This document shows positions 1-5,777 of a stretch of 6,782 nt of DNA, one piece after another. Position numbers and translations under genes: made by a program. Each line of letters begins with the position of its first letter. Within the stretch, counting starts at the first letter, position 1. Source of the DNA: Methanomicrobiales archaeon (GTDB lineage: Archaea; Halobacteriota; Methanomicrobia; Methanomicrobiales; Methanospirillaceae); contig JALHCK010000027.1 of the NCBI GenBank assembly GCA_022841205.1, positions 1-6,782 of the forward strand, read 5' to 3'. The notes under the pieces were generated by a model, which did not search any database, was not told where the DNA came from, and saw nothing but the letters and a program-made list of their open reading frames with translations.

Positions 1-67
1 ACTAAAGCCCCCCGTCCACCGGTTTCGCTGACTCCACCAGCGCATGTGCCATCACGCGACAGGCTAC

Positions 68-229
68 GCGTGCCCACCCACGCGCACGGCCGACCCCGTC
101 CACCACGCAGCGTGACCGTCGACGCCGGCGCCCGGCGTCCTGCCGCCGCCAGCCTCCCGTCAGACCGTCACTGCCCCACCCGCACCCACGCGAGGAGCGC
201 GAGGTGGGCGTGCCCGCCCACGCGCACGG
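68..229. repeat. Pair of 22-nt direct repeats, 140 bp apart
   Basis: Positions 68-89 and 208-229 match at 21 of 22 bases (gcgtgccc, then a or g, then cccacgcgcacgg), with the copies offset by exactly 140 bases. The right copy lies inside the 3' end of the EEP-family gene and encodes its VRVGGHA stretch on the minus strand. The left copy lies downstream of that gene's stop; read the same way it gives VRVGGHA followed at once by a stop codon. It may be a leftover of a duplicated gene end, or chance similarity in very GC-rich DNA. Confidence 0.4.
121..139 (-). terminator. GC-rich hairpin, possible transcription terminator
   Basis: A perfect 8-bp inverted repeat (gacgccgg at 121-128, ccggcgtc at 132-139) encloses a 3-base loop. 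It lies about 28 bases past the stop codon of the minus-strand EEP gene, where a terminator would be expected. No run of T follows on the minus strand, so it is not a classical intrinsic terminator, although actinobacterial terminators often lack one. Positions 1-167 hold no other feature except one copy of the 22-nt repeat. Confidence 0.4.
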
Positions 230-971
230 TCTCGATCGACCCGACCTCAACCCCACCACTGACGAGCACGTGGTCGATCTCGATCACCGGCGGCCAAGGC
301 GGACGGTCGGCCCGGTAGGTGGGCATCCACCCACCCCCGGCCGCCTCCGCCGCATTCACCAGCCCGGCGTCCGCCGTCCCATCACCCGCCGGCCCTCCGC
401 CATCCAGCCCACCGTCCACCAACCGACGGAACGGCAGGTGCTCCCGCACGGCGTTGAAGTCCCCGGCCACGACCACCGGCCACCCCGAGGCCACCTGCCC
501 CCCAGCAGCCTCCCCGAGCGCGGCGATCTCCTGCTCCCACACCGCCACCCCGTCCTGCGGGCCGGGCACGTCCGCCGGCACGAGCACCACCGGGCCGCCC
601 TCCACCTCCAGCCGCACCGCCGGCACCGGAGAGTCCGCAACTTTCTCCACCGGCACGCGTGCGTACACCGCCGTGCCGCACGAAGGCAGGTGGCCCATCG
701 GGAAGAACGCCCGGTGAGGGTGCCCGTCCATCACCCTGGACTCGTCCAGGTGCTCCCGCACCCTCTCCGGGGCGCCCACGATCACGACGACGCCGGGCCG
801 CCGCTCCCCCAGCACCCTCACCAGGTCCTCGCGACCCTTCGAATCGCACCGCGCGTTCAGCGTGAACAGCGAGGTCCCCATCGGACCGGGGGCCAGCGTC
901 CGGGCTGGCGCGTACCCGGAGGCCCAGGAGAGTTGCAGCGCGAGCCCTGCGACGGCAACGAGCGCGACCAT
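168..971 (-). CDS. Degenerate EEP-superfamily (endonuclease/exonuclease/phosphatase) protein, VanJ/YafD-like
   Basis: The 267-residue product has the layout of EEP-fold phosphodiesterases. FTLNA (36-40) carries the usual first Asn, GT near 99-100 and a VYAR strand follow, then the signature GDFNA (170-174), then IDHVLVSGG (232-240). The closest relatives by eye are membrane-anchored VanJ/YafD-like proteins, which usually have two or three N-terminal helices. Here only residues 2-18 are hydrophobic, with no basic residues before them, and an in-frame stop lies 24 bases upstream of the ATG, so the protein may be 5'-truncated. Several catalytic positions look replaced: the metal-binding Glu after the VVVIV strand is Gly66, the His of the usual H..P motif is Ala133, and the Asp of the final SDH motif is Ala255. 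His256 and the Asp and Asn of GDFN remain. Nuclease or phosphatase activity is therefore doubtful. The start is ATG with GGGGGAG almost directly before it. A 74-base gap and richer GC separate it from the glycan genes, so it is probably flanking rather than part of them. Confidence 0.72.
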   Translation of the reverse strand: MVALVAVAGLALQLSWASGYAPARTLAPGPMGTSLFTLNARCDSKGREDLVRVLGERRPGVVVIVGAPERVREHLDESRVMDGHPHRAFFPMGHLPSCGTAVYARVPVEKVADSPVPAVRLEVEGGPVVLVPADVPGPQDGVAVWEQEIAALGEAAGGQVASGWPVVVAGDFNAVREHLPFRRLVDGGLDGGGPAGDGTADAGLVNAAEAAGGGWMPTYRADRPPWPPVIEIDHVLVSGGVEVGSIETVRVGGHAHLALLAWVRVGQ

Positions 972-1045
972 TCTCCCCCAGCCCCGACCGGCTCACGAAC
1001 GAACGGGACGTCCCAGGGCCAACAGCAGCGGAAGCAATCGTGACG

Positions 1046-1690
1046 CTACTGACCACCGACTTGGGGCCGAGTCGGCCCGCGACTGCCGGCAGGATGACTA
1101 CTCTGTGAGCCGTGAACTCGACCCTCGGTGACGAGAGCGACATACTCAGCGGCATCTGGGAGAGCATCAAACTCATCTTTGAGAACGCCAATCGCCAGCA
1201 GGTCACAGTACCCACCGTGGCGCCACACCTGGTGCCTCAGAACGCCTTCGATCTGCCACCCACAGTGGTCGACATAGGCCCCTGTGGATGCGCTATTGCC
1301 AGCGATGACCGTCGAATGGAGACGATGCAGCCCCACGTCGTAAAACGCGAAGGCCATGACCGCCTTGATCGCATCCCGCCCAATTCCACGGCCGCGGCTT
1401 GCGTGGGGACCGCCAAGCTTGAGTGCGGTCAGTGCATTGCGGTCGTGCCAGTCAATGCCCCACAGTCCAGTCAATCCCAATGGAAGCCCACCGGTGTCGG
1501 TCACGATCCATCTGTGCGTTGACTCGTCTGAACTTGACCCCCGGAACCATGCTTGCTGGTGGCGCAGCGATTGGGGGAAGTCCCAACCCACCACGTTGGA
1601 TCGCACGGCCGGGTCGAGGTTGAGCTCACTGACGAATTGCTGGTCTTCGTCCTCCATGGGCCGGATCAGCACGTTCTTGCCGCGGATCAT
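1046..1690 (-). CDS. GNAT N-acetyltransferase, RimJ/RimL-like
   Basis: This 214-residue protein has the single-domain GNAT fold, which transfers an acyl group from acyl-CoA to an amine. Residues 3-14 (RGKNVLIRPMED) match the usual first strand. SRGRGIGRDA (98-107) is the acetyl-CoA pyrophosphate-binding motif A. GNSAS (131-135) and YVDHCGWQIEGVLR (139-152) correspond to the N..S....Y...GF..EG..R region of Acetyltransf_3 proteins, followed by GGYCDLLAIGVLKDEF. The domain ends near residue 176; the last 38 residues are an unusual Gly/Ser/Pro-rich tail, perhaps added by loss of an earlier stop. ATG is preceded by AAGGA with a 5-base gap, and the start overlaps the upstream stop as ATGA, so it is the last gene of the four-gene unit. 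In family members inside polysaccharide loci (for example PseH or WecD types) the substrate is an amino sugar nucleotide. That is the inferred role here, most naturally on a product of the PLP enzyme encoded just before it. A protein N-terminus is the alternative substrate. Confidence 0.82.
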   Translation of the reverse strand: MIRGKNVLIRPMEDEDQQFVSELNLDPAVRSNVVGWDFPQSLRHQQAWFRGSSSDESTHRWIVTDTGGLPLGLTGLWGIDWHDRNALTALKLGGPHASRGRGIGRDAIKAVMAFAFYDVGLHRLHSTVIAGNSASTGAYVDHCGWQIEGVLRHQVWRHGGYCDLLAIGVLKDEFDALPDAAEYVALVTEGRVHGSQSSHPAGSRGPTRPQVGGQ

Positions 1691-2748
1691 CGATGTCCTT
1701 CCGAATGGGTTTTCTCGAGGTGTGCCGCGATCGCGGCAGCCATGCGCTCCATGTCATCGGCGGTGTAGCGGTGGTCGATGACCAGGCTGAGCAGGTCATG
1801 GCGCCAAACCATGCCAGCAAGGAGACGACGCGGTTCGGGCCAGTGGATCGGGCAGTAGATGGCCTCACTGATCAGATGATTGCGTAGACCAGTAACGTCG
1901 CGTGTGCTGATCACCACATAGCTGGGCGAACTTCGCCAGCCATCCCCGTTGACCACATGAACGGCAAGACCCTCCAGCAGCGCGGTGAGCCGATCGGCAT
2001 TGGCAAGTCGTCTGGCCCGGAGCCGTCTAGGGTCAAGATGATCGAGCAACTCGAGGCTGGCGTCACTCATCGGGCAGGTGTCGGGGAGACGGTCGAGGAG
2101 ATCCTCAGCTCGCTCGAACAACGCACGGTGTGCTTGGTCGCCTCTCTCCTCGTTCAGATACTGCCGCTTGAGGGTGGCGGCCTGGCTACGTAGTTCGACG
2201 AACAACTTCACGCCTTGGTGAGCGGCCAAGACCGGCGGAGTCACCAAGCCGGTCACCCAAGCCCCATCGGGTACCGGCAGCAACTTGCGAAGACTCGCGA
2301 CGGCGTAGTCACCGACATAGCCTGCAGGGGCCAGCAGCGAATGGGTGCGATCGACGATTACCGCATGCCCCTCCGCGCGAGCATCGTCCAACACAGCTGC
2401 CAACGACGCTGAGGCGGCACACCCGAAGTTCTCGCTGAACAGGATCGCGCAGCCGGACGCTTCCGCGAGCGCCGCAGCCAGAGCCCTCGGCTCAGGAAGC
2501 GTGTCGAAGGTCGTAGGCACAGGGATCACGCTCAACCCAGCTCGCTCGAACGGGTCGGTCATCGAGTCGCAGTAGTGGTCGGGCACCAACACCCTGCACA
2601 CTCCGGAGGCCGCCAGTTCTCCGGCGACCAATCCGAGAGCCTGCCTGCCAGCGGCTACTGCGACCGCTTCTGGCGGAAGCCAGGCGCGCAGGTGCCCAGG
2701 ACCGTCGAGGTCGGGGCGTTCGAACTCCGACCCAATATCGTGCCTCAT
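1687..2748 (-). CDS. PLP-dependent fold-type-I enzyme, distant DegT/DnrJ/EryC1/StrS relative
   Basis: The 353-residue protein has the landmarks of an aspartate-aminotransferase-fold PLP enzyme but diverges from classical sugar aminotransferases. GRQAL (34-38) fits the phosphate-binding G.xA turn. VLVPDHYCDSMTDPFERAG (53-71) is the usual strand-helix after it. AILFSENFGC (101-110) precedes IVDRTHSLLA (131-140), where Asp133 would contact the pyridine nitrogen and His136 lies near the ring. SLRKLLPVPDG (152-162) contains Lys155, the expected Schiff-base lysine. The C-terminal domain includes YCPIHWP (298-304) and a final IDHRYTADDMERM stretch. The usual SFNGNK or SFH..K lysine context is absent, so this is a separate subfamily. 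I infer amino transfer to a keto-sugar or a related PLP reaction on a glycan precursor; the substrate is unknown. The start overlaps the phosphoglycosyl transferase stop (ATGA) and has no strong ribosome binding site of its own, suggesting translational coupling. Its last codons overlap the acetyltransferase in the same way. Confidence 0.75.
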   Translation of the reverse strand: MRHDIGSEFERPDLDGPGHLRAWLPPEAVAVAAGRQALGLVAGELAASGVCRVLVPDHYCDSMTDPFERAGLSVIPVPTTFDTLPEPRALAAALAEASGCAILFSENFGCAASASLAAVLDDARAEGHAVIVDRTHSLLAPAGYVGDYAVASLRKLLPVPDGAWVTGLVTPPVLAAHQGVKLFVELRSQAATLKRQYLNEERGDQAHRALFERAEDLLDRLPDTCPMSDASLELLDHLDPRRLRARRLANADRLTALLEGLAVHVVNGDGWRSSPSYVVISTRDVTGLRNHLISEAIYCPIHWPEPRRLLAGMVWRHDLLSLVIDHRYTADDMERMAAAIAAHLEKTHSEGHR

Positions 2749-3374
2749 TGGCCGGCTTGACCTAGATCGTCAACCTGGGCCACAGTCTGACCTACCAGCT
2801 GACCCCCGCCGAACAACACTGCAGGCAGGGTGCGCAGCAATATCGAAACATCGGTGCGCAGGCTCTGATTTCGTACATACTCAATGTCTGATTCGATCCG
2901 AACCGACCACGGCGCTGAGTTGCGGAACCTGATCTGAGCCAACCCGGTCAGACCGGGCCGCGTCGCCAAGCGTTGACGCTGCTCGGAGTTGTATCGGGCA
3001 ACCTGGTCAAGCAGAGCCGGTCGGGGTCCAACGAAGCTCATGTCGCCGCGCAGGATGTTCCAGAGCTGAGGCAACTCATCGAGGCTGGTGCGCCGCATGA
3101 TTGCTCCCACCTTGGTGACCATCGCGGGGGTGGGGTAGCCGCCAGAGCGTTCGTGGGTGCCAACCTCCATCGAACGGAACTTGTGCAATGTGAACGGGAC
3201 ACCATCCTGGCCGGCCCGCTGCTGGTCGAAAATCACCGGCCCGCCGCTTTCGACTCTGATGGCCAACGCGCACGCACCCATCACTGGGGCAGTCACCACA
3301 AGCAGCACCGCGCTGGCGACGGCGTCACACAGGCGCTTACCAGTGCCGGAATAGAAGGTCCCGGGAACGGTCAC
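2745..3374 (-). CDS. Phosphoglycosyl transferase (bacterial sugar transferase, PglC/WcaJ catalytic domain)
   Basis: The enzyme moves a sugar-1-phosphate from a nucleotide sugar to undecaprenyl phosphate at the cytoplasmic membrane face, the first membrane step of many surface glycans. At 209 residues it is the short, single-domain (PglC-like) form without the extra N-terminal helices of WcaJ/WbaP. Visible parts in order: basic KR (13-14), a hydrophobic segment (17-40) with Pro30 near its middle as in the re-entrant membrane helix, RAGQDG..F...KFRSME (53-70), the catalytic Asp99-Glu100 pair in TSLDELPQLWNIL, GDMSFVGPRP (110-119), and RPGLTGLAQI (139-148). No key residue is missing. The start is GTG, supported by GGAGG four bases upstream and by a GTGA overlap with the preceding FemAB-like gene. 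Sugar specificity cannot be read. Short members often use diacetamido- or acetamido-deoxy sugars, which would suit the nearby aminotransferase and acetyltransferase genes. Confidence 0.93.
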   Translation of the reverse strand: MTVPGTFYSGTGKRLCDAVASAVLLVVTAPVMGACALAIRVESGGPVIFDQQRAGQDGVPFTLHKFRSMEVGTHERSGGYPTPAMVTKVGAIMRRTSLDELPQLWNILRGDMSFVGPRPALLDQVARYNSEQRQRLATRPGLTGLAQIRFRNSAPWSVRIESDIEYVRNQSLRTDVSILLRTLPAVLFGGGQLVGQTVAQVDDLGQAGQ

Positions 3375-4420
3375 TCCGCCTCCACCCGACGATAGGCAGG
3401 GAAGAACCCGGCCGTGTTGAAACTCTCAGCGGCGACGCCCAGCCGCTCGGCAGTCAGTGCAATCTCAGCGTCGTAACCGTCCTGGTCAAGCACCAGACCA
3501 TACGCGTTGAAAGTACGTGCCTGCCCACCGAAGCTGCGCTTGAAGCGCTCCAGTCCATCGCCATCGCGGACACCGCCGCCAAGCAAGACGCCAGCCAGAT
3601 CCGCGGCGTTGGCGTGCTTGATTGCGGCCCACAAGACCGCATTGGTGGCGCCGCCACGTGCCCCCTCACGCGTTGAACCGGACAAGTGGTAGTGCAAGGT
3701 GCTGGGTCCACGCATGAAGAGGGATGCAGCTTGAACGTCGCCCTGTTGGTCCGTGGCCAAGCCGAGCAGTAGGTTGTCGGCCAATCCGTCGAGCAGCGCG
3801 GCATAGTACTCATCGCTGAAGTAGTAGTAGTCCCCAGCATCCACCTTGCCCATTGTGCCCTCGTAGAGCCGGCGGAACGGTGAAGCCGGTCCGAGGTCCT
3901 CGGGCACAGCGGTGCGGAGTTCGACCTTCATCCCAAGCCTCTCAGCCTTGCGAATCGATGTTCGTGACCGGCCCTCCATGGCGTCCCAGTTCTGGTTCTC
4001 ACCCAAGCACGGCACATAGTAGGCAGAGTGCCCTCGGACGACCGAAATCGCGTCCCGCGGTGGACTGGCCTGAGGAACGATCGGCGATTCGCGCACGAAG
4101 ACCGAGATGATGCCGCTCCTTCGCAGCCGATCTCGGGTGACGGCCCACAGCTCAGCGGCTTCAAGGTCAGTGACGCCAGCACCCTGGTAGACCCCGGCGT
4201 AACCGTAGGGCGAGATGGCGTCGCTCCGGCCGGTGGGAAGCGTTCGAACCAAGAGTGGCATCTGCCACTGACCATCGGCCAACACGATCGAGGACCAGGC
4301 GCCGTGCTCCGCATACGCTGCGGCGCGCCCGTAACCGGCGGTGAAGTACACATCGGGCGACACCGATGCTCCTTTGGTGCGGTCGGGAACAAGGGGGGCC
4401 TCGCGATCACCTCTGGTCAT
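3371..4420 (-). CDS. FemAB-like GNAT-fold protein (Acetyltransf_6/BioF2 type)
   Basis: This 349-residue protein resembles the FemAB/MurM and BioF2 group of two-domain GNAT-fold transferases found in exopolysaccharide loci. Landmarks are VYFTAGYGRAAA (24-35), SPYGYAGVY (70-78, the common YGYGG-type motif), RSRTSIRKAERLGM (151-164), then in the second half GDVQAASLFMRG (227-238), LHYHLSGST (242-250) and LLGGGVRDGDGLERFKRSFGG (279-299), the most typical stretch of the family. Family members transfer amino acids from tRNA to lipid-linked peptidoglycan precursors or acylate amino sugars; which applies here is unknown. Location beside a phosphoglycosyl transferase suggests modification of a nucleotide- or lipid-linked sugar in the cytoplasm. 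It is the first gene of the minus-strand unit. The ATG has GGAG five bases upstream (4426-4429). The first 20 residues are polar and not typical, so a slightly later start is possible. Confidence 0.8.
   Translation of the reverse strand: MTRGDREAPLVPDRTKGASVSPDVYFTAGYGRAAAYAEHGAWSSIVLADGQWQMPLLVRTLPTGRSDAISPYGYAGVYQGAGVTDLEAAELWAVTRDRLRRSGIISVFVRESPIVPQASPPRDAISVVRGHSAYYVPCLGENQNWDAMEGRSRTSIRKAERLGMKVELRTAVPEDLGPASPFRRLYEGTMGKVDAGDYYYFSDEYYAALLDGLADNLLLGLATDQQGDVQAASLFMRGPSTLHYHLSGSTREGARGGATNAVLWAAIKHANAADLAGVLLGGGVRDGDGLERFKRSFGGQARTFNAYGLVLDQDGYDAEIALTAERLGVAAESFNTAGFFPAYRRVEAE
3379..3383 (-). promoter_or_regulatory. Ribosome binding site fixing the GTG start of the phosphoglycosyl transferase
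   Basis: On the minus strand GGAGG lies four bases before the GTG at 3374, inside the last codons of the upstream FemAB-like gene. It supports the GTG that overlaps the upstream stop as the true start. Confidence 0.7.
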
Positions 4421-4485
4421 GCATGCTCCGTCACTGAGTAGTCGCCAGTTCCGACGCCGGAAACTCTACCGTTCGCCCGCGAGTT

Positions 4486-4521
4486 CACCATGGTGTCCAC
4501 CCAACGAACGACATGGCATGT
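4486..4521. promoter_or_regulatory. Two palindromes, possible operator sites
   Basis: CACCATGGTG (4486-4495) is a perfect 10-base palindrome. ACATGGCATGT (4511-4521) is an 11-base palindrome with a single central base. Their centres are 25-26 bases apart and the second touches the -10-like TAATCT. A dimeric regulator binding both arms is conceivable. No regulator gene is visible in the window. Confidence 0.25.
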
Positions 4522-4570
4522 AATCTGCACCACGAAATCAAGAGAAGGATCTACAGCTCCGGGGAGATCT

Positions 4571-4624
4571 ATGTCGCAAATCGTCGGAATTGTGAGCTAC
4601 CGCATTGTGGGCCCCTGTCATTAG
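4571..4624 (+). CDS. Possible 17-residue leader peptide
   Basis: GGGGAG (4561-4566) stands four bases before an ATG that opens a 17-codon frame, MSQIVGIVSYRIVGPCH, ending in TAG. It lies 73 bases upstream of the aminotransferase start. The ribosome binding site is among the best in the window, which is the only real support. No run of regulatory codons (repeated His, Trp or the like) is seen, nor a clear downstream attenuator hairpin. It would not be transcribed if the promoter is the TACACT candidate at 4630. It could be a leader peptide, a gene remnant or chance. Confidence 0.22.
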   Translation: MSQIVGIVSYRIVGPCH

Positions 4625-4635
4625 TACCCTACACT
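4605..4635 (+). promoter_or_regulatory. Candidate promoter for the aminotransferase-glycosyltransferase unit
   Basis: TTGTGG (4605-4610) and TACACT (4630-4635) resemble -35 and -10 boxes, with a 19-base spacer, longer than the ideal 17. Transcription would begin near 4642 and leave a leader of about 55 bases before the ATG at 4698. Confidence 0.25.
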
Positions 4636-5564
4636 TGGGACGTCAGCAGGGGGCCACGCGAACCTGTCCACCCTGATGTTTGCTGTTAGGACGCCGGATG
4701 AACGAGCGCACGTACCTCTCTGCTCCGCATGTGACGGAGCTTGAGGAGGCTGCCGTGCTGCGTGCCATCCGTTCCGGCTGGGTCGCCCCGTTGGGTCCAG
4801 AGGTTGACGCCTTCGAGCAGGAACTGGCTGACTACTGCGGGCGCGAGTATGCCGTCGCGCTCTCCTCGGGAACGGCAGCGCTCCACCTCGGACTCCTCAC
4901 CCTCGGCGTGGGCCCCGGTGACATCGTGCTCACCTCCTCGATGACCTTCGCCGCCACCGCCAACTCGATCACCTACACCGGAGCGGAGCCCGTCTTCGTC
5001 GACTGTGACGATACCGGCAACATCGACCCGGACCTCTTGGAGCACGCCTTCCAGGATCTCGAGAGCCAGGGGCAGCGGGTGAAGGCCGTCATGCCGGTGG
5101 ACCTCCTCGGCAAAATCGTCGAACACGAACGCATCGACACCATCGCGGAGCAGTACGGCGCCGTCGTCCTCTCGGACGCGGCCGAGTCGCTCGGGGCACG
5201 GCGCAATGGCGTACCAGCTGCCGCGTTCGGAGTCGCGGCCGCGGTGTCCTTCAACGGCAACAAGGTCATGACCACCTCGGGTGGTGGCGCTCTCCTCACC
5301 GACGACGAGTCGATCGCCACCCACGTCCGCTACCTGGCCACCCAGGCACGCCAGCCAGTGGTCCACTACGAGCACCACCACATCGGCCACAACTACCGGA
5401 TGTCGAACGTGCTGGCGGCGCTGGGCCGCGCCCAGCTCTCCCGCCTCGACGAGATGCCGTCTTCGGGGAGCCCTCCGAGTCCGACGACGGCGCCACCCGG
5501 GACAACTTCTGGCTCACCTCTGTCCTCGTCGAGCCGTCCGTCGCCGGTTTCACCAGCAACGACT

Positions 5565-5569
5565 TGATG
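5565..5569 (+). other. TGATG stop-restart overlap inside the broken aminotransferase
   Basis: The stop that ends the shifted N-terminal frame (TGA, 5565-5567) shares its A with an ATG (5567-5569) that lies in the original C-terminal frame. Ribosomes could terminate and restart here, giving a 72-residue fragment that ends at 5785. There is no clear ribosome binding site, so coupling would depend on the overlap alone. Confidence 0.35.
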
Positions 5570-5766
5570 CACGCCCTCGCGGCCGAGAACATCGAGGCCC
5601 GTCCGCTGTGGAAGCCGATGCACGTTCAACCGGTGTTCTCCCGTGCCCGCGCGTATACCAACGGTGTGAGCGAGCGTCTGTTCGCAACGGGCCTATCCCT
5701 GCCGAGTGGGTCGTCCCTCAACGAGGACCAACGCAGCGCAATCCACGAGCACGTGCTGCGCCATGT

Positions 5767-5771
5767 GAGGG
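5767..5771 (+). promoter_or_regulatory. Ribosome binding site deciding the glycosyltransferase start
   Basis: GAGGG lies six bases before GTG 5778 but directly against ATG 5772. The spacing favours the GTG, giving an 8-base overlap with the aminotransferase's C-terminal frame. Confidence 0.55.
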
Positions 5772-5777
5772 ATGCCC

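Larger units (their letters stand above)
4421..4697. promoter_or_regulatory. Divergent intergenic promoter region
   Basis: These 277 bases separate two outward-facing transcription units and must hold at least one promoter for each. The DNA is more A/T-rich than the neighbouring genes. On the minus strand the best -10-like hexamer is TAGAGT (4468 down to 4463), with no good -35. On the plus strand TAATCT (4521-4526) and TACACT (4630-4635) fit TANNNT. None is convincing alone. Two short palindromes lie in the half nearer the FemAB-like gene, and a 17-codon reading frame lies at 4571-4624. Confidence 0.55.

Noticed and set aside
1005..1014. Perfect palindrome GGGACGTCCC between the EEP and acetyltransferase genes
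   Set aside because: Only 10 bases with no loop, so it cannot form a terminator hairpin, and such palindromes arise often by chance in GC-rich DNA.
204..1043. Long plus-strand open frame (279 codons) opposite the EEP gene, and other open frames in 1-1215
   Set aside because: Products are rich in His, Arg and Pro with no family motif, as expected opposite or out of frame with a GC-rich gene. The minus-strand frame at 168-971 has recognisable GDFN and IDHVLVSGG motifs.
382..1215. Minus-strand 277-codon frame overlapping both the EEP and acetyltransferase genes
   Set aside because: It is Arg/Gly-rich in its second half and runs out of frame through two better supported genes. It shows no membrane helices that would restore the missing N-terminus of the EEP protein.
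4548..4569. GATCT/AGATC inverted repeat with a 12-base loop just before the small open frame
   Set aside because: A five-pair stem with a large loop is too weak to claim as a regulatory structure.
4686..5390. Minus-strand 234-codon frame opposite the aminotransferase
   Set aside because: No family motif; the plus strand here encodes an unmistakable aminotransferase with its lysine motif.
5440..5460. Programmed ribosomal frameshift joining the two aminotransferase halves
   Set aside because: No slippery heptamer or following hairpin is seen, and a frameshift alone would not restore the missing residues between the halves.
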